A stretch of 41,403 nt of DNA from Clostridia bacterium. GTDB lineage: Bacteria > Bacillota > Clostridia > Acetivibrionales > JAFADI01. Within the stretch, counting starts at the first letter, position 1, and each line of letters opens with the position of its first letter. Below the pieces are notes generated by a model that saw nothing but the letters and a program-made list of their open reading frames with translations, had not been told where the DNA came from and did no database searches. The position numbers and the translations under genes are program-made. The stretch lies in NCBI GenBank assembly GCA_026417615.1, contig JAOACY010000035.1, forward strand, positions 1 to 41,403, in the 5' to 3' direction. This document shows, piece after piece, positions 28,434 through 35,431 of this stretch.

Positions 28434-29072
28434 ATGAAGAAAAGAGCGGCAGTTTCAGCTGCAGCACTGCTTATAGCAGCCGCGGGGTATATATTTGGCA
28501 GCATCGGGATTTTTACAACCGAAAATCAGGCATTAATTGAGGAAATAAGGGAGCTGCCTGCGCAGATTGCCCAGGCACAAAAGGCGGGTATTGTTCCCGG
28601 AGGGGAGATAGAGGCTGAAGTTACGAAAATAACTGATGGTGACACAATAGAGGCAAGCTATAAAAATAAAAAGTATAAGGTCAGGCTGCTGTGTGTTGAT
28701 ACACCTGAAAGTGAAAAGCCCGGTGTTCCTGTTCAGCCGTACTCCTTGGAAGCATCAGACTTTATGAAGAAGAATGTACTGAACCGTAAGGTCAGGTTAA
28801 TATTTGAAAAGGAAGTAAGAGACAGGTATGAAAGACTTCTGGCATACGTTGTGCTGGAGGACGGAAGATTTATCAACGCCGAATTGGTAAAAAACGGCTT
28901 TGCAAGGGTTGAGACGGTATCGCCAAACAGGGTTAATGAAAAATATTTTTTAGAGCTTCAGAGCAAGGCAATAGCGGAAAAAAAGGGGATGTGGGCTCTC
29001 CCCGAAGATGAGCAGCCCTTTGTGAAAGGCAAAATCGGCCAGTATGTTCCAAGGTACTGGTCTGATAAATAA
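28434..29072 (+). CDS. membrane-anchored thermonuclease (SNase-like) protein
   Basis: The 212-residue protein has an N-terminal signal or anchor (about residues 4-27), then a staphylococcal-nuclease-like OB-fold domain. Its catalytic set matches staphylococcal nuclease: Asp68 (DGDT), Arg84, Asp89-Thr90 and Glu92 (VRLLCVDTPE), and Arg134 (RDRYERLLAY). It should be an active, calcium-dependent sugar-nonspecific nuclease on the outside of the cell. The anchor lacks an obvious signal-peptidase site, so it may stay membrane-bound. ATG 28434 has a GAGGT site. Roles in DNA scavenging or competence are possible but unproven. Confidence 0.88.
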   Translation: MKKRAAVSAAALLIAAAGYIFGSIGIFTTENQALIEEIRELPAQIAQAQKAGIVPGGEIEAEVTKITDGDTIEASYKNKKYKVRLLCVDTPESEKPGVPVQPYSLEASDFMKKNVLNRKVRLIFEKEVRDRYERLLAYVVLEDGRFINAELVKNGFARVETVSPNRVNEKYFLELQSKAIAEKKGMWALPEDEQPFVKGKIGQYVPRYWSDK

Positions 29073-29098
29073 ACCTTGCAGGAAATATTTTATAAATA

Positions 29099-29127
29099 TT
29101 TACAAACAGGGTTTGAGGTAATATCAT
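29099..29127 (+). promoter_or_regulatory. candidate promoter of uppP
   Basis: TTTACA (29099-29104) and TATCAT (29122-29127) have a 17-base spacing and lie 40 bases upstream of the uppP start codon. Confidence 0.5.
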
Positions 29128-29166
29128 TTAAGAGTGGGCAAAATTTTGTAGAGGAGAGATATTACA

Positions 29167-29973
29167 TTGGATATATTTCAAGCTTTTATTCTGGGAGTTA
29201 TTCAAGGTCTGACGGAGTTCCTTCCAATCAGCAGTTCGGGACATCTTGTTTTAGTTCAGAGGCTTTTCGGCATCAGCGAAGGAGCTCTGACCTTCGGAAT
29301 AGCAGTGCATTTGGCTACACTCCTTGCGGTTATGGCGGTTTTGTGGGAGGATGTTGTCAATATATTAAAAAAGCCCTTCGGGAAGCTTCCTCTTTTAATT
29401 ATAGCCGGCACCATACCGACAATTGTAATTGCGGTAGCTTTTAAAGACCTTTTTGAAAAGCTTTTCAACACAGGCTCCACCCTCGGTCTGGAATTCATAT
29501 TTACGGGACTAATCCTATGGTTCTCAGACAGCATGAAAAGCAGAGGCAAGGTTCTGGAAAAAACCAGCTATGCTGACGCAGCAATTATAGGCCTGGCTCA
29601 GGGTGTAGCCATCCTTCCGGCTGTTTCCCGCTCAGGTCTTACGATAGCAGGAGCGCTGTTTAGAGGACTGGACAGAGAATTTGCAGCAAGATTCTCCTTC
29701 CTGCTTTCAATTCCTGCCATACTTGGAGCGGCTGTTTTTGACGGATATGACCTGATAAAGAATTCGGCAGCGCCAGGCGGCGGGATAGATTTTCTTCCCC
29801 TGGCTGTAGGCATGGTTGCAGCGGCTGTTTCGGGCTATTTTGCTGTAAGGTTTATGATTAAGCTTCTTTCCAAGGGAAGCATGAAGGTTTTCTCTTATTA
29901 TGTTTTCATTCTGGGAGCTCTGGTGCTTTTTGAGCAGATTTTTATCGGCAGGCTTTTTGGCAGGCTGTTCTAA
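29167..29973 (+). CDS. uppP: undecaprenyl-diphosphate phosphatase
   Basis: UppP (BacA) removes a phosphate from undecaprenyl diphosphate at the outer face of the membrane so the lipid carrier can be reused for peptidoglycan and teichoic acid synthesis; extra copies give bacitracin tolerance. The 268-residue protein is strongly hydrophobic, with about seven or eight spans and both signatures: QGLTEFLPISSSGHL (residues 13-27) and PAVSRSGLTIAGAL. The start is TTG 29167, with GAGGAG upstream; the conserved N terminus MDIFQAFILG supports it. Confidence 0.95.
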   Translation: MDIFQAFILGVIQGLTEFLPISSSGHLVLVQRLFGISEGALTFGIAVHLATLLAVMAVLWEDVVNILKKPFGKLPLLIIAGTIPTIVIAVAFKDLFEKLFNTGSTLGLEFIFTGLILWFSDSMKSRGKVLEKTSYADAAIIGLAQGVAILPAVSRSGLTIAGALFRGLDREFAARFSFLLSIPAILGAAVFDGYDLIKNSAAPGGGIDFLPLAVGMVAAAVSGYFAVRFMIKLLSKGSMKVFSYYVFILGALVLFEQIFIGRLFGRLF

Positions 29974-29975
29974 AA

Positions 29976-29999
29976 TATATAGGACTTTAGACCTATATA
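29976..29999 (+). repeat. short perfect inverted repeat after uppP
   Basis: TATATAGG (29976-29983) and CCTATATA (29992-29999) form a perfect 8+8 dyad around an eight-base centre, three bases after the uppP stop. There is no T run, so it is not a typical terminator; it may stabilise the mRNA end. Confidence 0.4.
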
Positions 30000-30081
30000 A
30001 TGGGTACCGTAGGACTATAGGAATTATCGGCATTATTTGGTATTATATAGTAGAACATTAGCATTTCTCCTATTTTTTGGG

Positions 30082-30107
30082 CATGGAGTTCGCGCTCCAT
30101 GTTTTTT
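30082..30107 (+). terminator. terminator between uppP and the DUF39 operon
   Basis: CATGGAG (30082-30088) pairs with CTCCATG (30095-30101) across TTCGCG and is followed by TTTTTT (30102-30107). Confidence 0.85.
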
Positions 30108-30129
30108 GTTTGCTTTTTTCCGTAAAGCA

Positions 30130-30158
30130 TTGAAATGTATATTGCATATGCCTATAAT
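30130..30158 (+). promoter_or_regulatory. promoter of the DUF39-NIL-UPF0280 operon
   Basis: TTGAAA (30130-30135) and consensus TATAAT (30153-30158) are 17 bases apart, just downstream of a terminator and about 50 bases before the first gene. The leader is short; no S-box or T-box was seen. Confidence 0.7.
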
Positions 30159-30209
30159 AGGTTATAAATATACAAATCGACATTAATTCAGAAAGAAGAG
30201 ATTTTCACA

Positions 30210-31376
30210 ATGGGGTACAAGAGTTTTGATGAGATCAATGAGAAGATAAAGAGTGGCAAGGCTGTTGTTTTCACCGCCGAGGAAATAATAGAAGTAGCCG
30301 CGGAAAAGGGTATAAAGCAGGCAGCAAAAGAAGTTGACGTTGTTACAACTGCTACTTTCGGGCCAATGTGTTCAACTGGGGCCTTCATTAATTTTGGACA
30401 TTCTGATCCTCCGATAAGAATGAGCAAAGTGTGGCTTAACGACGTACCCGCTTATGCCGGGATTGCGGCTGTTGATGCTTATATCGGGGCTACTGAGCTG
30501 TCTGAGACAAGGGGTATGGAATATGGCGGAGCTCATGTTATTGAGGATCTTATTGCAGGCAAGGACATAAGGCTCTATGCAGAAAGCTATGGCACTGATT
30601 GCTATCCCAGAAAGGAAATCAACACAGTTATAAATAAAAGCAATATTAATCAGGCATTTATGTTCAATCCCAGGAATGCTTACCAGAACTATGGGGTTGC
30701 AACAAACACATCGGATAAAACCTTATACACTTATATGGGCACATTGCTTCCCCAGTGCGGAAATGTTACTTACAGCACATCGGGAGAGCTTAGCCCTCTG
30801 CTCAATGATCCTGAATACAGGACTATTGGCATAGGTACAAGAGTGTTTATTGGCGGGTCTCAAGGATATGTTGCATGGGAGGGTACACAGCACAATCCGG
30901 CTCAAAAGCGTGGAGAAAACGGAGTACCAACGGCTGCGGCGGGAACACTGGCCCTGGTTGGCGATCTTAAACAGATGGATAAGCGATTTATAAGGGCTGC
31001 AGTCTTTGAAAGATATGGCATAACTATATTTGTCGGAATAGGCATTCCCATTCCCATAATTGATGAGGAAATGCTGGTCAAGACAACGGTGAGAAACTCG
31101 GAAATATTCTCCAACATATATGATTATAGTGTGCCAAGAAGGTCAAAGCCTGTTCTGGGAACGGTTTCATATGAGGAGCTTCGTTCCGGCGTCATTGAAT
31201 TGAATGGGAAAAAGATTCCAACGGCACCTCTTTCGAGCATGAAAAAGGCAAGGGAAATTGCCGCCGTGCTGAAGCAACAGATCGCAGCGGGAGAGTTTTT
31301 CATTACCCAGCCTGTAGCAAGCCTTCCGGCAGAAAATAAAATCAATACCCTTGAAGTGAGGGAGAGCTCATTATGA
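30210..31376 (+). CDS. DUF39 homocysteine biosynthesis protein (HcyBio family)
   Basis: The 388-residue protein belongs to the DUF39/HcyBio family. Together with a NIL-ferredoxin it was shown in Methanosarcina acetivorans (MA1821, MA1822) to be needed for making homocysteine from aspartate semialdehyde and sulfide, without O-acyl homoserine. Two cysteines in conserved contexts, Cys54 (FGPMCSTGAF) and Cys131 (GTDCYPRKE), are candidates for persulfide chemistry; I recall equivalent cysteines mattering in the archaeal protein but cannot verify it here. No C-terminal CBS domains are present, unlike some archaeal forms. The stop codon overlaps the next start (ATGA at 31373). The ribosome binding site is weak. 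Confidence 0.88.
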   Translation: MGYKSFDEINEKIKSGKAVVFTAEEIIEVAAEKGIKQAAKEVDVVTTATFGPMCSTGAFINFGHSDPPIRMSKVWLNDVPAYAGIAAVDAYIGATELSETRGMEYGGAHVIEDLIAGKDIRLYAESYGTDCYPRKEINTVINKSNINQAFMFNPRNAYQNYGVATNTSDKTLYTYMGTLLPQCGNVTYSTSGELSPLLNDPEYRTIGIGTRVFIGGSQGYVAWEGTQHNPAQKRGENGVPTAAAGTLALVGDLKQMDKRFIRAAVFERYGITIFVGIGIPIPIIDEEMLVKTTVRNSEIFSNIYDYSVPRRSKPVLGTVSYEELRSGVIELNGKKIPTAPLSSMKKAREIAAVLKQQIAAGEFFITQPVASLPAENKINTLEVRESSL

Positions 31377-31780
31377 AAACGATAAAGGTATCTTTATATT
31401 ACCCGGCCAACACAGTAGCAAAGCCGATAACCTACAAGCTGGTAAAAGACTATGACCTCCAGATAAACATACTTCATGCGGACATCAGCCTTAACAAGGT
31501 AGGAAAGCTGGTTATTGACATAACGGGGACTGAATGGAATATTGAGGCCGGATTAAAGTTTATTGAGGATCAGGGTATAAAGTACAAGCTGTTTACCAAG
31601 ACAATCATCTGGCAGGAAGACAGCTGTGTGCATTGCGGTGCTTGCACTGCGGTATGCCCTTCCGGTGCCTTGAGCATGGACAAAAAAGAATGGACACTCA
31701 CCTTTGACAAGGAGAAATGCATGGTCTGCGAGCTCTGCGTAAAAGCATGCCCGCTGAATGTAATGTGCGTCAGCATTTAA
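31373..31780 (+). CDS. NIL domain and 2[4Fe-4S] ferredoxin protein
   Basis: The 135-residue protein joins a NIL domain (about residues 1-75), a small ACT-like fold also found at the end of methionine ABC transporter ATPases, to a bacterial-type ferredoxin domain. Both cluster motifs are complete: Cys85, 88, 91, 95 and Cys116, 119, 122, 126 (CxxCxxCxxxCP). In Methanosarcina the homologue MA1822 works with the DUF39 protein in homocysteine synthesis, probably supplying electrons. The four-base overlap with the DUF39 gene implies translational coupling and a matched complex. Confidence 0.9.
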   Translation: MKTIKVSLYYPANTVAKPITYKLVKDYDLQINILHADISLNKVGKLVIDITGTEWNIEAGLKFIEDQGIKYKLFTKTIIWQEDSCVHCGACTAVCPSGALSMDKKEWTLTFDKEKCMVCELCVKACPLNVMCVSI

Positions 31781-31862
31781 GGTTGGGAGACAAACCCTTG
31801 TAATAAATGGCATTCCTTTTACGTTAAGCTGTGTGCGCATAAAAGACGCCTAAGGAGGTTTT

Positions 31863-32585
31863 ATGTACGAGGAGAGAAGCTATAGAAAAAGATTCAGGGG
31901 CGTGAACCTTGAATTTTTTAATGTATGTGTGCTTGAAACTGATCTTTCTATAGGAGCTGAAAGCAACCTTTACAAGGAGGCGCTTTGTGTTGTCGAAAAA
32001 TACAGAGCACAGCTGGAGAGTTATATAAAGGAGCATCCTTTGTTCAAAACAAGCTTGGAACCTGTTGAACCTTTGCCCGGAGCTCCGCAAATCGTTATGA
32101 AAATGTGCGAGGCGGCAAAAAAAGCAGGCGTGGGCCCTATGGCGGCTGTAGCAGGAGCCTTCAGCGAGCTGGTGGGACAGGAGCTCTTGAATTTCTCAAA
32201 GGAAATTATAGTTGAAAATGGAGGAGACATATATTTAAAGTCTGAAAGAATCAGAACCATCGGAATATATGCGGGGAAATCTCCCCTAAGCGACAAACTG
32301 GCTGTTGAAATTCTTCCGCAGCAAACACCAATGGGAATATGCACTTCGTCAGGAACTGTGGGTCATTCCTTAAGTTTTGGAAAAGCTGACGCAGCTGTAA
32401 TTCTTTCAAGGGATACCTTTCTGGCTGATGCTTTAGCCACCGCCGTGGGGAATATGGTTAAAGCAAAGGAGGATATAGAGCCTGCGCTGAATTATGCTAC
32501 AAGCTTTGAAGACGTTTTAGGAGCGCTTGTCATTATCGGAAGCAATGCAGGAGTAAAAGGTCAAATGAAAATTGTCGAATTATAA
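31863..32585 (+). CDS. UPF0280 (COG2122) family protein
   Basis: The 240-residue protein is a UPF0280 member, a family distantly related to ApbE, with the hallmark segments GPMAAVAGAFSELVG, ENGGDIYLKS and GICTSSGTVGHSLSFGKADA followed by AVILSRDTFLADALATAVGN. In methanogens a member of this family has been linked genetically to sulfide incorporation during cysteine and homocysteine synthesis. Its place third in this operon, 82 bases after the NIL-ferredoxin gene and with a perfect AAGGAGG site, supports the same pathway. The reaction it performs is not known. Confidence 0.88.
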   Translation: MYEERSYRKRFRGVNLEFFNVCVLETDLSIGAESNLYKEALCVVEKYRAQLESYIKEHPLFKTSLEPVEPLPGAPQIVMKMCEAAKKAGVGPMAAVAGAFSELVGQELLNFSKEIIVENGGDIYLKSERIRTIGIYAGKSPLSDKLAVEILPQQTPMGICTSSGTVGHSLSFGKADAAVILSRDTFLADALATAVGNMVKAKEDIEPALNYATSFEDVLGALVIIGSNAGVKGQMKIVEL

Positions 32586-32600
32586 ATACCATGCTATAAT
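32572..32600 (+). promoter_or_regulatory. promoter of the DUF486 gene
   Basis: TTGTCG (32572-32577) and TATAAT (32595-32600) are 17 bases apart; the -10 is preceded by TGC, an extended -10 motif. The -35 lies in the last codons of the UPF0280 gene. Confidence 0.55.
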
Positions 32601-32646
32601 ATTATCTGGGCTAAGGACGGAAATAAGTATGCCCGGGGGGATTAAA

Positions 32647-32976
32647 ATGCTGGCAATAGTTTTACTTGTAATTTCTAATATTTTTATGACGTTCGCATGG
32701 TATGGACATCTCAAGTACAAAAGCACGGCGCTGCCTGTCGTGATACTGGTAAGCTGGCTTATAGCGTTCGTTGAGTATTGCTTTCAGGTTCCTGCAAACA
32801 GAATAGGAAGCAATTATTTCAGTGCTTCGCAGTTGAAAATAATACAGGAGGTCATTACTCTTTCTGTTTTTGGTGTTTTTTCAGTCCTCTACCTGAAGGA
32901 ATCCTTCAAATGGAATTATGCTGCGTCCTTTGTATGTATTCTGGCAGCTGTGTTCTTTGCTTTTAAGAAATTCTAA
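32647..32976 (+). CDS. DUF486 (DMT-like) small membrane protein
   Basis: The 109-residue protein matches DUF486, a four-helix family related to small drug/metabolite transporters. Conserved segments seen are SNIFMTFAWYGHLK, SWLIAFVEYCFQVPANRIG and LKIIQEVITLSVFGVFS, then a last hydrophobic helix. Substrate and direction of transport are unknown. ATG 32647 follows GGGGGGA at 32634-32640; a longer reading to 32572 overlaps the UPF0280 stop and its own promoter and is rejected. Confidence 0.88.
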   Translation: MLAIVLLVISNIFMTFAWYGHLKYKSTALPVVILVSWLIAFVEYCFQVPANRIGSNYFSASQLKIIQEVITLSVFGVFSVLYLKESFKWNYAASFVCILAAVFFAFKKF

Positions 32977-33021
32977 ACAACAAAAACTTTGTAAAATATT
33001 TAACAAATAATTTGAAATATA

Positions 33022-33030
33022 TGCTATAAT
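33022..33030 (+). promoter_or_regulatory. extended -10 promoter of the NifU-like/GGGtGRT operon
   Basis: TGCTATAAT at 33022-33030 is a perfect extended -10 element, in a very AT-rich stretch and about 84 bases before the first start codon. There is no good -35 box, as is common with extended -10 promoters. Confidence 0.5.
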
Positions 33031-33113
33031 TTATGCTGTAATTTTTACGGAATTACTATAGCACAAAAAATAAGCTATATAAACTATTATTCATGTAAAG
33101 GGGGATAAGATTC

Positions 33114-33809
33114 ATGAACAATTATTCACACGAAGTTGAACAAATGATTTGTGTAAAAAAAGGCCCAAATCATGGACCTGCTCCAATACCTGAAGAAGGC
33201 AAGTGGGTGAAAGCAAAGGAAATTACCGATATATCCGGTTTGTCCCATGGCATAGGCTGGTGCGCACCCCAGCAGGGCTGCTGCAAGCTGACTCTTAATG
33301 TTAAAAACGGTATTATCGAGGAAGCTCTTGTTGAAACACTTGGCTGTTCAGGTATGACTCACTCTGCTGCGATGGCAGGAGAAATTCTCGGCGGAAAGAC
33401 AATTCTTGAAGCTCTCAACACCGACCTTGTGTGTGACGCGATCAATGTGGCTATGAGAGAAATCTTCAAACAGCTGGTTTACGGAAGAACACAATCGGCT
33501 TTCTCGGAAGGCGGCCTTCCAATCGGCGCAGGGCTTGAAGACCTTGGAAAAGGACTTCGCTCACAGGTTGGAACGATATTCGGAACAAAGGACAAGGGCG
33601 TCAGGTACCTTGAAATGGCTGAAGGCTACATCCTCAATGTTGGTCTTGATGCTGACAATGAAGTAATAGGCTACAAGTTTGTTCACCTGGGGAAAATGAT
33701 GGATATGATCAAAAAGGGCGTGGATCCCAAGGAAGCCTATGAAAAGAACATAGGCACTTATGGAAGATTTGCCGAAGCAGTTAAAGTAATAGATCCAAGA
33801 CATGAGTAA
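33114..33809 (+). CDS. divergent NifU/IscU-like protein paired with GGGtGRT protein
   Basis: The 231-residue protein resembles the NifU/IscU scaffold fold in its middle: CCKLTLNVKNGIIEEALVETLG, then GCSGMTHSAAMAGEILGGKT, aligning with the scaffold CGD...GC..A..S...GKT pattern. Differences matter: the CGD motif is replaced by CCK (Cys56, Cys57), so the key Asp is missing; Cys50, Cys78 and Cys107 are also present. About 90 extra C-terminal residues are not part of a standard scaffold. Databases usually label such proteins as Fe-S assembly scaffolds, but function is unproven. It is in an operon 22 bases ahead of the GGGtGRT gene. ATG 33114 follows AAAGGGGG. Confidence 0.8.
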   Translation: MNNYSHEVEQMICVKKGPNHGPAPIPEEGKWVKAKEITDISGLSHGIGWCAPQQGCCKLTLNVKNGIIEEALVETLGCSGMTHSAAMAGEILGGKTILEALNTDLVCDAINVAMREIFKQLVYGRTQSAFSEGGLPIGAGLEDLGKGLRSQVGTIFGTKDKGVRYLEMAEGYILNVGLDADNEVIGYKFVHLGKMMDMIKKGVDPKEAYEKNIGTYGRFAEAVKVIDPRHE

Positions 33810-33831
33810 AAAGAAGGAGAGGTGAGTTGGA

Positions 33832-34833
33832 ATGGTTAGATTTGAAGGTTATGAAAGAAGAATTGGCAAGATAAATGAATGCATGGCGGAATATGGCTTC
33901 AAGAGCCTTGAAGAAGTAAGAGATTTCTGCCTTTCAAAGAATATCGATGTTGAAAAAATCGTCAGAGGAGTACAACCTATCGCTTTTGAAAATGCTGTAT
34001 GGGCATACACGCTTGGCTGCGGCGTAGCACTGAAGAAGGGAGTTAAAAATGCTGCAGAAGCTGCGGAGGCTATTGGCATAGGTCTTCAGGCATTCTGTAT
34101 CCCCGGCTCTGTTGCTGACTCAAGAAAGGTTGGTATTGGGCACGGAAACCTTGGCTCAATGCTTCTTAAGGAAGAAACAAAGTGCTTCTGCTTCCTGGCA
34201 GGACATGAATCCTTTGCTGCTGCCGAAGGTGCCATAGGTATTGCAAAGACAGCAAACAAGGTAAGAAAGGAGCCTCTCCAGGTTATCCTCAACGGTCTTG
34301 GAAAGGATGCGGCTTACATAATTTCAAGGATAAACGGCTTTACGTATGTTGAAACTGATTATGACTTTGCAACCGGCGAATTGAAGGTTGTAAGAACCAA
34401 GGCATATTCTAGCGGTGAAAAAGCCAAGGTCAGAGTGTATGGCGCAAACGACGTTCTTGAAGGTGTTGCGATTATGATAAAGGAAGACGTTGACGTTTCC
34501 ATCACAGGCAATTCGACAAATCCCACAAGGTTCCAGCACCTTGTTGCAGGCACATACAAGAAGTGGGCCGGCGAAAACGGCAAGAAGTACTTCTCAGTCG
34601 CATCAGGCGGCGGCACAGGCAGAACGCTGCATCCGGACAACATGGCAGCAGGCCCTGCTTCCTACGGTCTGACAGACTCGATGGGAAGAATGCACGGCGA
34701 TGCACAGTTTGCAGGTTCATCATCAGTTCCCGCACACGTTGAAATGATGGGCCTCATAGGTATGGGCAACAACCCGATGGTAGGCGCTACAGTTGCGGTA
34801 GCTGTTGCTGTTGAAGAGTCAATTAAGGGATAA
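33832..34833 (+). CDS. GGGtGRT protein, conserved and of unknown function
   Basis: The 333-residue protein carries the motif SGGGTGRTLHPD (about residues 258-269) that gives the family its name, in a Gly-rich second half (MAAGPASYGLTDSMGRMHGDAQFAGS). The first half is helical with several cysteines (17, 33, 63, 89, 118, 120) and a GIGHGNLGSMLL segment. It is soluble with no signal peptide. The family is nearly always next to the NifU-like partner upstream; the two probably act together, but no substrate is known. ATG 33832 follows AAGGAGAGGTG. Arginine is mostly AGA, as in the ribosomal genes here, hinting at high expression. Confidence 0.85.
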   Translation: MVRFEGYERRIGKINECMAEYGFKSLEEVRDFCLSKNIDVEKIVRGVQPIAFENAVWAYTLGCGVALKKGVKNAAEAAEAIGIGLQAFCIPGSVADSRKVGIGHGNLGSMLLKEETKCFCFLAGHESFAAAEGAIGIAKTANKVRKEPLQVILNGLGKDAAYIISRINGFTYVETDYDFATGELKVVRTKAYSSGEKAKVRVYGANDVLEGVAIMIKEDVDVSITGNSTNPTRFQHLVAGTYKKWAGENGKKYFSVASGGGTGRTLHPDNMAAGPASYGLTDSMGRMHGDAQFAGSSSVPAHVEMMGLIGMGNNPMVGATVAVAVAVEESIKG

Positions 34834-34835
34834 TG

Positions 34836-34941
34836 CAAGGTGACAGTCCCTCCGAGAAATAAGCTTTGGTGACACACCACTAAATATAATGGTCATCCTT
34901 GTTTAGGTGTGTCTCTTAAGGGGAGGGAAGGTCCCTTTTTT
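34836..34941 (+). repeat. compound dyad element after the GGGtGRT gene, with terminator
   Basis: TCCCTCC (34847-34853) pairs with GGAGGGA (34922-34928) and encloses GACACACC (34871-34878) paired with GGTGTGTC (34906-34913). A competing pairing joins CAAGGTGAC (34836-34844) to GTCATCCTTG (34892-34901). The right end overlaps a terminator stem. The layout resembles a decayed short palindromic element or an attenuator-like fold. Whether related copies exist elsewhere in the genome cannot be seen from this window. Confidence 0.45.
34918..34941 (+). terminator. terminator of the NifU-like/GGGtGRT operon
   Basis: AAGGGG (34918-34923) pairs with TCCCTT (34932-34937, one G-T pair) across an eight-base loop, and the T run continues to 34941. 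The upstream arm TCCCTCC at 34847 could compete with this stem. Confidence 0.6.
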
Positions 34942-35035
34942 AATTTATCAGCCTGATATTATATGTTCCACAGTCGTTTGCTGCTCCTGAAGTTTCGCCT
35001 TTCATATTGCAGGTGATAAAAGCCCTGTGACAAAA

Positions 35036-35103
35036 GCCTTTCCGCCGGGGGTTGACACCCCTTCAAGGAAGAAGGCCGCAAAAATAGGTGTTTATTCCTT
35101 GAA
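35036..35103 (+). other. intergenic segment with two mutually exclusive folds
   Basis: Fold A: GCCTT-TCC (35036-35043) pairs with GGA-AG-AAGGC (35067-35076, two-base bulge) and encloses GGGGT/ACCCC (35048-35052 with 35057-35061). Fold B: TTCAAGGAA (35062-35070) pairs perfectly with TTCCTTGAA (35095-35103), which breaks fold A. Such alternatives are typical of regulatory RNA, but I recognise no known class and see no convincing promoter between the terminator at 34941 and this segment, so transcription is uncertain. The rest of the 34834-35191 gap holds only the dyad element and the promoter at 35127. Confidence 0.4.
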
Positions 35104-35126
35104 AGCAAGCGGGGTTTTGACTATTT

Positions 35127-35155
35127 TTGAATAAGCCCTTGCGATATTGTATAAA
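35127..35155 (+). promoter_or_regulatory. promoter of the 45-residue membrane protein
   Basis: TTGAAT (35127-35132) and TATAAA (35150-35155) are 17 bases apart and lie about 37 bases upstream of the miniprotein start at 35192. Confidence 0.55.
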
Positions 35156-35191
35156 CTGTATATTGATAATCAGATATCGGGAGCGGCTGCT

Positions 35192-35329
35192 ATGGGAAGG
35201 ATTTTCAGAAGCAAAATATTTGTGCTTTTTATTTGCATGTTCCTTGCCGGGTTCTGCCTAGGCTACGCTTATACCCTTCTTGAGGCCCGGCATCCAAACG
35301 GCATATATACAAATACAATAAAAAAATAA
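35192..35329 (+). CDS. 45-residue single-span membrane miniprotein
   Basis: The reading frame encodes a basic N terminus (MGRIFRSK), one hydrophobic helix (about residues 9-27, rich in Phe, Cys and Gly) and a short polar tail ending in NTIKK. ATG 35192 has a GGGAG site at 35179-35183 with eight-base spacing and a suitable promoter upstream. An in-frame TTG at 35147 would lie within that promoter. I do not recognise the family. It precedes proBA but has a separate promoter between. Coding status rests on start signals and the clean membrane topology. Confidence 0.5.
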   Translation: MGRIFRSKIFVLFICMFLAGFCLGYAYTLLEARHPNGIYTNTIKK

Positions 35330-35352
35330 TGGAATTAATAAAAGAGAAGTAG

Positions 35353-35431
35353 TATAATGTTGTGGAACACTTGCTCTTAGAGTTTAGGCGGCTTTGTTTG
35401 TTTGAGGAGTAGCCTCCTTTTGATAAGTGTT
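35353..35431 (+). promoter_or_regulatory. promoter and attenuator-like leader of proBA
   Basis: A TATAAT at 35353-35358 (weak -35) would start a leader in which AACACTT (35366-35372) pairs with AAGTGTT (35425-35431), enclosing AGGCGGCT (35386-35393) paired with AGCCTCCT (35411-35418, one mismatch) and followed by TTTT. The inner hairpin with its T run looks like a weak attenuator. I looked for a proline T-box, common before proBA in Firmicutes, and saw no AGGGTGGAACCGCG-type motif. Confidence 0.45.

Noticed and set aside
29076-29444. 122-codon frame overlapping the start of uppP
   Set aside because: It is in another frame of uppP, whose conserved motifs are certain; the overlapping product is rich in Ser and Gly with no recognisable motif.
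34942-35146. c-di-GMP or cobalamin riboswitch in the gap before the miniprotein
   Set aside because: Some short motifs look similar (for example CAAAAGCC), but the conserved cores of these classes are absent.
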